Source of the DNA: Geothrix sp. 21YS21S-2
Lineage (GTDB): Bacteria; Acidobacteriota; Holophagae; Holophagales; Holophagaceae
Length of the DNA: 64,000 nucleotides
Direction: 5' to 3'
Assembly (NCBI RefSeq): GCF_030846775.1
Contig: NZ_CP132910.1
Coordinates: 1,956,001-2,020,000, forward strand
A program made the position numbers and the translations under genes. Below, one piece after another: positions 54,277 through 61,606 of the stretch (the stretch's first letter is position 1; every line of letters begins with the position of its first letter). Under the pieces are notes generated by a model that was not told the origin of the DNA, made no database searches, and saw nothing but the letters and a program-made list of their open reading frames with translations.

Positions 54277-56246
54277 ATCCCGAACTTCTCCATCTTCCGG
54301 TAGAGGGTGTTCCTCGAGATCCCGAGATCCTGCGCCGCCCGGGTCATGTTCCCCTTCGCCGAGCGCAGGCACGCGAGGATGTCCTCCCGCTCCTCCTCCG
54401 CCAAAAGGTCGCGCAGCTTCACGGGCCCCGAGGCCACGGCCGTCAGCCGCGCCGGAGGCGCCTCCGGCGGCCTCAGCAGCTCCTCGGGCAGGTGTTCCAC
54501 CTGGATCCGGCCGCCCCGCACCGAAAGGGCCATGCGCTCCACGACGTTCTGGAACTCCCGGATGTTGCCGGGCCAGGCGTGGGCCTGGAGGACGGCCACC
54601 ACGGCGGGGTCGATGGCCAGGCCGGCGCGGCCCTTGAGCTTGCGGAGGAAGGCCTCCAGGAGCACCGGGACGTCCTCGGGGTGCTCGCGAAGCGGGGGGA
54701 GCTTGATCGTCGAGACGTTGAGCCGGTAGTAGAGATCCTGGCGGAAGGTGCCCCGCCGGGCCTCCTCCCGCAGGTCCTTGTGGGTGGCGCAGATGATCCG
54801 GACGTCCACGAGGAAGGCCCGGTCCCCGCCGAGGCGGGTGATGGTGCGGTCCTGGAGCACCCGCAGGAGGGCCACCTGCTGCTCCAGGGGCATGTCCCCG
54901 ATCTCGTCCAGGAAGAGGGTGCCGCCCCCGGCCAGCTCGAACTTCCCGGGGCGGCCGCCCCGGGCGGCCCCGGTGAAGGCGCCGTCCTGGTAGCCGAAGA
55001 GCTCGCTGGCGATGAGCTCCCGGGGGATGGCCCCGCAGTTCACCGCCACGAACGGCCCCCTGCGCCGGTCGGACTGGTTGTGGATGGACTGGGCGAACAT
55101 CTCCTTGCCCGTGCCGCTCTCGCCCGTCAGCAGGACGTTGCTGTCGTTCTCCGAGGCGGCCCGCCCCAGCTGCACCGCCTTCACCAGGGCCTCCCCGCCC
55201 CCCAGGATGTCCTCGAAGCGGAAGGTGGCCTGGGCCCCCGAGAAGCGGTTGACGAGCCGCTTGAGCTTGTTGATGGGGTTCACGAACAGCACGGCCCCCC
55301 GCACCGCCCCGGCGGCGCCCAGGATGGGCTTTCCGCTGGCCAGGCAGTGCTGCAGGCCCTGGCCGCTGCGCACGTCCACCTCCCGGTCCAGGAATTCCCG
55401 CCCCTGCGCCAGGAGCGCCGCGAGGGGCTCGGGGTCCAGGACCAGGTCCTGGATGGCCGTCCCTTCCGCCTGGGGCCCCCGGATCGCCAGGATGCGCTCC
55501 GCCACGGGGTTGATCCGGCCGATCGCGCCCTGGGCGTCCACCACGATCACGCCGTCGGTGACGGTGCCCAGGATGCGGGAGAGCCGGTCGTTCAGGAGGG
55601 TCAGCTCCTGGTTCCGCTGCTCCAGGGCCAGCGAGTTCTGGATGGCCGCCACCGAAGCCATCACCAGCCCCAGGGTGTGGGAGTGGGTCTCGTCCACCGG
55701 CCCGGACAGGTCCAGGACGCCCAGGGCCCTGCCCTCCGGGTCGAGGATGGGGGCGCCCGAACAGGTCCAGCGGTGGTGCTTCCGGCAGAAATGCTCCGGG
55801 CCCGACACCTGGAAGGGCCGCCCCAGGACCAGGCAGGTGCCGGCGCCGTTGGTCCCCACCTCGTGCTCGTCCCACAGGGCCCCGCCGTTGAGGTTCAGGT
55901 CCTGGCAGGTGCGGATGCGCTCAGGATCCCCCACCGCCTCCAGCAGGATCCCGTTCTCGTCGAAGAGCAGGACCACGAAGGCTCCGGCCACCAGGCTGAA
56001 CAGGTTGTCCATGAAGGGCTTGGCGACCCGGATCAGGTCCTGCTTGCGCTCCACCAGCGCGGCGAAGGCCGAGGGGCGGAGCACCCCCATGGCCCGGCCC
56101 GCGAAGGGATCCACCCCCGCCTCCTGGCACCGGCGCCAGGACGCCTCCACCTCCGGGGCCAGGACGCCCGGCTCCAGGTCCCCCGTGCTGACGAACTGCT
56201 CCCAGGCGGAAAGGATGGCCGGCGTGTTGATCTTGCGATAACCCAT
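54273..56246 (-). CDS. Sigma-54-dependent activator, AcoR-like (GAF-PAS-AAA-Fis)
   Basis: 657 residues. GAF-type domain about 60-210 (with the WDEHEVGTNGAGT motif typical of AcoR/DhaR-like regulators), PAS about 215-330, AAA+ domain with Walker A GESGTGKE (375-382), GAFTGA loop (422-427) and Walker B GTLFLDEIGD, then a C-terminal Fis helix-turn-helix. AGGAG precedes the ATG at 56246. It is divergent from an aldehyde oxidoreductase gene that carries a sigma-54 promoter, and therefore probably activates it, perhaps in response to an aldehyde or alcohol. Confidence 0.92.
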   Translation of the reverse strand: MGYRKINTPAILSAWEQFVSTGDLEPGVLAPEVEASWRRCQEAGVDPFAGRAMGVLRPSAFAALVERKQDLIRVAKPFMDNLFSLVAGAFVVLLFDENGILLEAVGDPERIRTCQDLNLNGGALWDEHEVGTNGAGTCLVLGRPFQVSGPEHFCRKHHRWTCSGAPILDPEGRALGVLDLSGPVDETHSHTLGLVMASVAAIQNSLALEQRNQELTLLNDRLSRILGTVTDGVIVVDAQGAIGRINPVAERILAIRGPQAEGTAIQDLVLDPEPLAALLAQGREFLDREVDVRSGQGLQHCLASGKPILGAAGAVRGAVLFVNPINKLKRLVNRFSGAQATFRFEDILGGGEALVKAVQLGRAASENDSNVLLTGESGTGKEMFAQSIHNQSDRRRGPFVAVNCGAIPRELIASELFGYQDGAFTGAARGGRPGKFELAGGGTLFLDEIGDMPLEQQVALLRVLQDRTITRLGGDRAFLVDVRIICATHKDLREEARRGTFRQDLYYRLNVSTIKLPPLREHPEDVPVLLEAFLRKLKGRAGLAIDPAVVAVLQAHAWPGNIREFQNVVERMALSVRGGRIQVEHLPEELLRPPEAPPARLTAVASGPVKLRDLLAEEEREDILACLRSAKGNMTRAAQDLGISRNTLYRKMEKFGI

Positions 56247-56304
56247 GACTGCTCCTGGCGTGGACCGTACCGAAGTGTCACATATCGTCCGGGCGGCGGT
56301 ACGT

Positions 56305-56316
56305 TGTTGCGCAACA
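56305..56316. promoter_or_regulatory. Palindromic upstream activator site for the sigma-54 regulator
   Basis: A perfect 12-base palindrome TGTTGCGCAACA about 100 bases before the -24 element of the aldehyde oxidoreductase promoter, and about 60 bases from the regulator gene start. The position suits an enhancer for the adjacent activator. TCACAT and ATGTGA half-sites flank it. Confidence 0.6.
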
Positions 56317-56413
56317 TGTGACGGAGTTGCACATGCATGGAACATTGATAATCCCATCTTTTTTCCTGAACCGCCATTGATGGAGGCTGGCATCCGGACC
56401 CCAGTGCCACCCG

Positions 56414-56429
56414 TGGCACAACCCATGCA
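56414..56429 (+). promoter_or_regulatory. Sigma-54 (-24/-12) promoter of the aldehyde oxidoreductase gene
   Basis: TGGCAC-N5-ATGCA: the -24 element is perfect, the -12 element has one change from TTGCA, and the GG-to-GC spacing is exactly that of sigma-54 promoters. It lies 40 bases before the ATG, with the activator gene divergent. Confidence 0.78.
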
Positions 56430-56469
56430 TTTACACGGGTTCCGCCATGCGGCTCAAAGGGAGAACACG

Positions 56470-58200
56470 ATGGACAGGATTCTCAGGGTCAACCTGACCG
56501 ACCTCACCACCCGGATCGAGGAGACGCCCGGGGAGTGGGCGGGCCTGGGGGGCCGCGCCCTCACCTCCACCATCGTGGCCAGGGAGGTCCCCCCGGCCTG
56601 CCACCCCCTGGGCCCCAACAACAAGCTCGTCTTCGCCCCCGGCCTCCTCTCGGGCACGTCGGCCTCCAACTCGGGCCGCCTCTCCTGCGGGGCCAAGAGC
56701 CCGCTGACCGGCGGCATCAAGGAGAGCAACGTGGGCGGCACCGCGGCCCAGATGTTCGCGCGGCTCGGCATCAAGGCCCTGATCGTCGAGGGCATGCCCA
56801 AGGGCGCCGCGTGGTACGGCCTTCGGGTCACCAGGGACGGGGTGGCCATCCAGGAGGAGCGGGAGCTGGTCGGCAAGAACAACTTCGCGGTTCTGGAGGC
56901 CATCGAGGGCCGCCTCGGGAAGAAGGCCGGCGTGCTTTCCATCGGCACCGCCGGCGAGATGCGCGTGACGGCCGCCAACATCTCCGTCCGGGACCCCTCG
57001 GGCAAGCTCCGCAGCCACGGCCGCGGGGGCCTGGGCGCCGTCATGGGCTCCAAGCGCGTCAAGTTCATCACCATCGAGGACGAAGGCGCCCCCGGCATCC
57101 AGCTGGCCGATCCCGACAAGTTCAAGGCGGCCTCCCGCGTCTTCACCAAGGCCCTCATGGACCATCCCGTGAGCGGCACCGGCCTGCCCACCTACGGCAC
57201 CAACGTCCTGGTGAACATCCTGCACGAGGCGGGGGGCCTGCCCACCCGCAACTTCACCTCGGGCCGCTTCGACGGGCACGAGTCCATCTGCGGCGAGACC
57301 ATGCACGAAACCATCGTCGCCCGCGGCGGCAAGCCGCGCCACGGCTGCCATGCCGGCTGCGTCATCCAGTGCTCCCAGGTCTACAACGACAAGGACGGCA
57401 ACTACCTCACCTCCGGCTTCGAGTACGAGACCATCTGGGGCCTGGGCGCCAACTGCACCATCACCGACCTGGACGACATCGCGACGGCCGACAGCATCAT
57501 GGACGACCTGGGCATCGACTCCATCGAGACCGCGGTCGCCTTCGGCGTGGCCATGGAGGCCGGCATCCTCCCCTGGGGCGACGGCAAGGAGATGCTGCGC
57601 ATCCTCCGCGAGGAAGTGGGCCAGGGCACCGCCCTGGGCCGCGTCATCGCCTCGGGCGCGGGCGCCGTGGGCCGCACCTACGGCATCACCCGCGTCCCCG
57701 TGGTGAAGAACCAGGGCATCCCCGCCTACGACCCGCGCTCGGTCAAGGGCATCGGCATCACCTACGCCACCACCCCCATGGGCGCCGACCACACCGCCGG
57801 CTACACCATCGCCACCAACATCCTCAACGTGGGCGGCCAGGTGGATCCCCTCAAGAAGGACGGCCAGGTCGAGCTCAGCCGCAACCTGCAGATCGCCACC
57901 GCCGCCATCGACTCCACGGGCATGTGCATCTTCGTGGCCTTCCCCGCCCTGGACATCCCCGAGTGCCTGCCGGCCATGATCGACATGATCAACGCCCGGT
58001 ACGGCGCCGAGCTCACCGGCGACGACGTGGTGGCCCTGGGCAGGACCGTCCTCAAGACCGAGCGCGGCTTCAACATGGCCGCCGGCATGACCAGCGTCCA
58101 CGACCGGCTTCCCGAGTTCTTCCGCACCGATCCCGTCGCTCCGCACGACGCCGTGTGGGACTTCACCGACGAAGAGGTCGACGCGTTCTGGAACTTCTGA
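56470..58200 (+). CDS. aor: Aldehyde ferredoxin oxidoreductase (tungsten-type)
   Basis: 576-residue W/Mo-bis-pterin enzyme that oxidises aldehydes to acids with ferredoxin, or the reverse. The N-terminal pterin-binding segment (LVFAPGLLSGTSASNSGRLSCGAKSPLTGGIKESNVGG, about 53-90), the EYETIWGLGANC segment and the Fe4S4-binding Cys293, Cys297 and Cys301 are present, with a further Cys486 (GMCIF) as the probable fourth. The spacing here is CxxxCxxxC rather than the better-known CxxCxxxC. The ATG at 56470 is six bases after AAAGGGAGA; the open frame from 56245 is non-coding. Paired with a MoaD-like gene whose ATG overlaps its stop. Probable role: oxidising aldehydes from amino-acid breakdown. 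Confidence 0.92.
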   Translation: MDRILRVNLTDLTTRIEETPGEWAGLGGRALTSTIVAREVPPACHPLGPNNKLVFAPGLLSGTSASNSGRLSCGAKSPLTGGIKESNVGGTAAQMFARLGIKALIVEGMPKGAAWYGLRVTRDGVAIQEERELVGKNNFAVLEAIEGRLGKKAGVLSIGTAGEMRVTAANISVRDPSGKLRSHGRGGLGAVMGSKRVKFITIEDEGAPGIQLADPDKFKAASRVFTKALMDHPVSGTGLPTYGTNVLVNILHEAGGLPTRNFTSGRFDGHESICGETMHETIVARGGKPRHGCHAGCVIQCSQVYNDKDGNYLTSGFEYETIWGLGANCTITDLDDIATADSIMDDLGIDSIETAVAFGVAMEAGILPWGDGKEMLRILREEVGQGTALGRVIASGAGAVGRTYGITRVPVVKNQGIPAYDPRSVKGIGITYATTPMGADHTAGYTIATNILNVGGQVDPLKKDGQVELSRNLQIATAAIDSTGMCIFVAFPALDIPECLPAMIDMINARYGAELTGDDVVALGRTVLKTERGFNMAAGMTSVHDRLPEFFRTDPVAPHDAVWDFTDEEVDAFWNF

Positions 58201-58424
58201 TGATCGTCACCGTCAAGCTCTTCGCGCATTTCCGCAACGGCAGGTTCAAGGAGGCCGAGAAGGCCTTCCCGGATGGCGTGGACTGCCTCCACGTCATCCA
58301 GAGCCTCGAATTCACCGCCAGGGACATGGGGATCGTGATGGTGAACGGACTGCATGCCGCCCTGGACAGGCCCCTGGAGGACCGGGACATCCTGGCCCTG
58401 TTCCCCCTGGTCGGGGGCGGGTAG
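58200..58424 (+). CDS. MoaD/ThiS-like sulfur carrier, linked to AOR
   Basis: 74-residue ubiquitin-fold protein ending in VGGG, the terminal glycine motif that is activated to a thiocarboxylate. Such proteins provide the dithiolene sulfur of molybdopterin; small MoaD homologues are often fused or linked to AOR genes. ATG overlaps the AOR stop (TGATG), so it is translationally coupled. Too short for domain details beyond this. Confidence 0.82.
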   Translation: MIVTVKLFAHFRNGRFKEAEKAFPDGVDCLHVIQSLEFTARDMGIVMVNGLHAALDRPLEDRDILALFPLVGGG

Positions 58425-58570
58425 TTTCCTCGGCGAACCTCGGCCCCTCGGCCACCTCGGCGATGCCTTTCTATTCATGGATGCCGCGGCGCGAAGATCC
58501 ATTGCGCCGCACCGTCTTGAAACAGAATGCATCGCCGAGGTGGCCGAGGGGCCGAGGTTCGCCGAGGAAA
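58425..58570. repeat. Dispersed repeat copy 2: perfect 42-bp inverted arms around a 62-base core
   Basis: Arms 58425-58466 and 58529-58570 are exact reverse complements, and the copy is inverted relative to the element at 43401-43548. Arm differences from copy 1 (for example GGCGCC to GGCCCC, TTTTC to TTTCC) are matched by the complementary change in the opposite arm. The core holds a GCGGCGC/GCGCCGC stem. It begins at the stop codon of the MoaD-like gene and ends two bases before the stop codon of the convergent XRE-cupin gene. Confidence 0.93.
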
Positions 58571-58572
58571 AG

Positions 58573-59127
58573 CTAGGCCACGACGTTCAGGATGAAACTC
58601 AGGCTCCCCTTGCCCGTGTTGGCGAAGGCGTAGGGCGTGTCCGAGGGGAAGGCGATGGACTCGCCGGCCTTGAGCACCTGGGTCGCGCCGCCCTGCTCGA
58701 GGGTGAGTTCGCCCCGCACCACGTACACCATCTCCCGGTATCCCGGCAGGTCCGGCTCGCCCTGGTAGCGGTCCCCGGGCGCGATGGTCCACTTCCACAG
58801 CTCCACCGTGCGCTTCGCGGGAAAGCTCTGGAGCAGGTCCACCTTGGTGCCGGGGCTGCTGCCCTGCCAGAGCTGGACGCCCCGGTCGGGGTGGGGGGCC
58901 TCCTGGGCCGCGTTCACCAGCTCGGAGAAGGTCAGCTCGAACGCCGCGGCGATGTGGCCCAGGGTGGCCAGGCTCACGTTGCTCTCGCCGCTCTCGATCA
59001 TGCCGATCATGCGCCGGGAGAGCCCGGCGCGGTCGGCCAGCTCCTGCTGGCTCCACTTCAGGTCGTGCCGCTTTTTGACAATGTTCAGGGAGATGGGGAG
59101 GAAGAGTTTTCGCGGGTCGAAGGCCAT
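58573..59127 (-). CDS. XRE-family regulator with C-terminal cupin domain
   Basis: 184 residues. Helix-turn-helix about 13-70 (LKWSQQELADRAGLSRRMIGMIESGESNVSLATLGHIAAAFEL), then a cupin domain (about 95-180, with PGYREMVYVVRGELTLEQGGATQVLKAGESIAFPSDTPYAFAN) that would bind a small ligand. This layout is common for regulators of amino-acid catabolism. GAGG precedes the ATG at 59127. It is divergent from the ornithine operon, and a 31-base dyad in the shared control region is the expected operator. Confidence 0.9.
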   Translation of the reverse strand: MAFDPRKLFLPISLNIVKKRHDLKWSQQELADRAGLSRRMIGMIESGESNVSLATLGHIAAAFELTFSELVNAAQEAPHPDRGVQLWQGSSPGTKVDLLQSFPAKRTVELWKWTIAPGDRYQGEPDLPGYREMVYVVRGELTLEQGGATQVLKAGESIAFPSDTPYAFANTGKGSLSFILNVVA

Positions 59128-59143
59128 GGGAACCTCAAAGGGT

Positions 59144-59178
59144 AATATATTGCACATCCCAAAAATGCGCAATATACT
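59144..59178. promoter_or_regulatory. Operator with overlapping divergent promoters for XRE-cupin gene and ornithine operon
   Basis: Arms TATATTGCACAT (59146-59157) and ATGCGCAATATA (59165-59176) form a dyad with one mismatch and a 7-base spacer. On the plus strand TTGCAC (59150-59155), 17 bp, TATACT (59173-59178) is a good sigma-70 promoter for arcB. On the minus strand TTGCGC (59172-59167), 17 bp, TATATT (59149-59144) is an equally good promoter for the regulator gene. The two promoters lie on top of each other within the palindrome, so one bound repressor would shut both. Confidence 0.8.
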
Positions 59179-59203
59179 TGCCATGCCGAAAAGGAGAACA
59201 ACC

Positions 59204-60190
59204 ATGGCCGTCAACCTCAAGGGTCGCAGCTTCCTCAGCCTCATGGACTTCACCGTTGAGGAGGTGCGCTACCTCCTGGACCTCTCCCGGGACCTCAAGG
59301 CCAAGAAGCGCATGGGCATCTACAACTACCTCCTGAAGGGCAAGAACATCGTCCTGCTCTTCGAGAAGGCCTCCACCCGCACCCGCTGCGCCTTCGAGGT
59401 GGCGGCGCTGGAGGAGGGCGCCCACGTCACCTTCCTGGACAGCAACAGCTCCCAGATGGGCAAGAAGGAGTCCCTGGAGGACAGCGCCAAGGTCCTGGGC
59501 CGGTTCTTCGACGGCATCGAGTACCGCGGCTACAAGCAGGAAGTGGTGGAGAACCTGGCGAAGTTCTCCGGCGTGCCGGTCTGGAACGGCCTCACGGACG
59601 TCGACCACCCCACCCAGATCCTTGCCGACTTCCTCACCATCGAGGAGCACGTGGCCAAGCCCCTCAACAAGGTCAAGCTGGTGTTCGCCGGCGACATCCG
59701 CAACAACATGAGCTACGCCCTGATGTACGGCGCCGCCAAGACCGGCATGCACTTCGTCGGCCTCGGGCCCAAGGAGCTCTACCCCAGCCAGGAGATCCTG
59801 GACCGGGTGCGCGAAGTGGGCCGGCTCACCGGCGCCAAGATCGAGATCACCGACGACGTGAACGCCGTCGCGGGCGCCGACGTCATCTACACCGACGTGT
59901 GGGCCTCCATGGGCGAGGAGGACCAGATCCCCGAGCGCGTGCGCCTCCTGACCCCCTTCAAGGTCACAATGGACCTCGTGAAGAAGACGAACAACCCCGA
60001 CATGATCTTCCTGCACTGCCTGCCGGCCTTCCACGACTTCGAGACGAAGCTGGCCAAGGACATGATGGACAAGGGCTACGACATCCGCGAAGTGACCGAC
60101 GAGGTCTTCCGCAGCCACCACTCCAAGGCCTTCGACGAGGCGGAGAACCGGATGCACACCATCAAGGCCGTCATGGTCGCCACGCTGTAG
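59204..60190 (+). CDS. arcB: Ornithine carbamoyltransferase, probably catabolic
   Basis: 328 residues. Carbamoyl-phosphate site STRTR (57-61), HPTQ (135-138), the DVWASMG loop (about 231-237) and HCLP (271-274) are intact. The enzyme interconverts ornithine plus carbamoyl phosphate and citrulline plus phosphate. As the first gene of an ornithine-degradation operon it probably runs in the catabolic direction, giving ornithine and carbamoyl phosphate from citrulline. The sequence cannot itself tell ArcB from ArgF. AAGGAG precedes the ATG. Confidence 0.9.
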   Translation: MAVNLKGRSFLSLMDFTVEEVRYLLDLSRDLKAKKRMGIYNYLLKGKNIVLLFEKASTRTRCAFEVAALEEGAHVTFLDSNSSQMGKKESLEDSAKVLGRFFDGIEYRGYKQEVVENLAKFSGVPVWNGLTDVDHPTQILADFLTIEEHVAKPLNKVKLVFAGDIRNNMSYALMYGAAKTGMHFVGLGPKELYPSQEILDRVREVGRLTGAKIEITDDVNAVAGADVIYTDVWASMGEEDQIPERVRLLTPFKVTMDLVKKTNNPDMIFLHCLPAFHDFETKLAKDMMDKGYDIREVTDEVFRSHHSKAFDEAENRMHTIKAVMVATL

Positions 60191-60203
60191 CCCGGGAGAA
60201 GAC

Positions 60204-61259
60204 ATGAGACAGGAAAACGTGAAGGTCTCCATCTGGGGATTCGGAGCCATGGGCGGCGGCATCGCCGAAGTGCTCCTGCGCAAGAAGGGCGTCGACATCG
60301 TCGGCGTGTGCGACATCCACCCCGACCGCGTCGGGAAGAGCATGTTCGAGGTCCTGGGCGTGCCCCGCGGGGACCGCCGGGACGTGGTCATCCAGGGCGA
60401 CATCCACAAGGTGGTCACCCGCGGCAGCGCCGACGTGGTGATCCTCGCCACCGACAGCTTCACCCGCAAGGCCTTCGACAAGATCAAGCTGATCGTGGAG
60501 CAGGGCATCAACGTCATCTCCACCGCCGAGGAGATGGCCTACCCCAAGGCCAAGGAGCCCGCCCTGGCCGAGGAGCTGGACCGCCTGGCCAAGACCAACG
60601 GCGTCAGCATCCTGGGCACCGGCATCAACCCCGGGCTGATGATGGACCTGCTGGTGATCCTCATGACCGGCGCCTGCACCGACGTGGACTACATCAAGGC
60701 CGAGCGCGTCAACAGCCTGTCCCCCTTCGGCCCCGCCGTCATGGAGGAGCAGGGCGTGGGCCTGACCCTGGACGAGTTCAACGCCCAGTCCGCCTCCGGG
60801 CACCTGGCCGGCCACGTGGGCTTCAACGAGTCCGTGAACATGATCTGCGACGCCATCGGCTGGAAGCTGGACAAGCCCGTGGAGCAGTCCATGGCCCCGA
60901 TCGTCTCGAACGTCCTGCGCAAGACGAAATACGCGGAAGTGAAGCCCGGGAACGTCGCCGGCTGCACCATGCTGGGCTTCGGCACCGTGGACGGCAAGCT
61001 GGCCGTCGAGATGGTCCACCCCCAGCAGATCGAACCCGAGCTCGAAGGCACCGACACCGGCGACTACGTGGTGATCAAGGGCACCCCCAACGTGAACCTG
61101 TCCAACAAGCCCGAGATCCCCGGCGGCATCGGCACCATCGCCATGTGCATCAACATGATCCCCCAGGTGATCAACGCGCGCCCGGGCCTGTTCACGATGA
61201 TCGACCTGCCCGTGCCCCGCGCCATCATGGGCGACATGAGGGAACAGATCCATCCGTAG
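60204..61259 (+). CDS. ord: 2,4-diaminopentanoate dehydrogenase
   Basis: 351-residue NAD(P)-dependent enzyme that oxidatively deaminates 2,4-diaminopentanoate to 2-amino-4-oxopentanoate in the ornithine pathway. The Rossmann motif WGFGAMGGGIAEVLL is at residues 11-25, and GTGINPGLMMDLLV is the most typical later segment. It resembles dihydrodipicolinate reductase, but neighbours on both sides fix the role. Same operon as arcB, 13 bases after it. Confidence 0.92.
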   Translation: MRQENVKVSIWGFGAMGGGIAEVLLRKKGVDIVGVCDIHPDRVGKSMFEVLGVPRGDRRDVVIQGDIHKVVTRGSADVVILATDSFTRKAFDKIKLIVEQGINVISTAEEMAYPKAKEPALAEELDRLAKTNGVSILGTGINPGLMMDLLVILMTGACTDVDYIKAERVNSLSPFGPAVMEEQGVGLTLDEFNAQSASGHLAGHVGFNESVNMICDAIGWKLDKPVEQSMAPIVSNVLRKTKYAEVKPGNVAGCTMLGFGTVDGKLAVEMVHPQQIEPELEGTDTGDYVVIKGTPNVNLSNKPEIPGGIGTIAMCINMIPQVINARPGLFTMIDLPVPRAIMGDMREQIHP

Positions 61260-61309
61260 CTTTTCCCCGGCGATCCTCTGCGAGGCCTCGCGGAGGATCG
61301 CCGGAAAAG
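61260..61309. repeat. Hairpin element related to the dispersed repeat, inside the ornithine operon
   Basis: A long hairpin of about 24 bp with a 2-base bulge and one mismatch, closing on GCGAGGCCTCGC with almost no loop. Its outer end AGCTTTTCCCCGGCGA matches the right end of copy 2 (AGCTTTTCCTCGGCGA, read on the minus strand) at all but one base. It fills most of the 65 bases between the ord stop and the ortA start, so it may set the ratio of upstream to downstream gene expression. Confidence 0.7.
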
Positions 61310-61324
61310 ACAAAAAGGGAGCCA

Positions 61325-61606
61325 ATGATGAACGTCATTCCCAAGGGCACCTGGGTCGAGATCGAGCGGGTGCTGCTTCAGCCCGGGGACCGGGCCCCCA
61401 ATCTCCCGGAAGAGACCCGGATCTGTCCCTACGTCCTCAGAATCTCGGGCTTCCTCCAGGAGGATGCCGAACTGGGAGCCCAGGTCACGGTGCACAGCCT
61501 GATCGGCCATGCCCACCAGGGCGCCCTGAAGGTCGTCAATCCCGGCTATTCCCACAGCTTCGGCACGACCGTTCCGGAACTCCTCCACATCGGGGTGCGC
61601 CCATGA
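61325..61606 (+). CDS. ortA: 2-amino-4-oxopentanoate thiolase, alpha subunit
   Basis: 93-residue small subunit of the thiolase that cleaves 2-amino-4-oxopentanoate with CoA to alanine and acetyl-CoA. Its identity rests mainly on position directly before ortB and on the family pattern (GTWVEIERVLLQPGDRAPNLPEETR, GHAHQGALKVVNPGYSHSFG). AGGGAG precedes two adjacent ATGs (61325, 61328). Its stop overlaps the ortB start. Confidence 0.88.
   Translation: MMNVIPKGTWVEIERVLLQPGDRAPNLPEETRICPYVLRISGFLQEDAELGAQVTVHSLIGHAHQGALKVVNPGYSHSFGTTVPELLHIGVRP

Noticed and set aside
56245-56469. Upstream extension of the AOR frame into the control region
   Set aside because: It would cover the sigma-54 promoter and palindrome, and has no similarity to AOR. 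The ATG at 56470 gives the family N-terminus.
43401-58570. Composite mobile element bounded by the two inverted repeat copies
   Set aside because: The copies flank about 15 kb of ordinary metabolic genes with no transposase or integrase, so a composite transposon is not supported.
58354-59145. Open frame running through repeat copy 2 and opposite the XRE-cupin gene
   Set aside because: Shadow of the regulator on the minus strand, with a low-complexity product.
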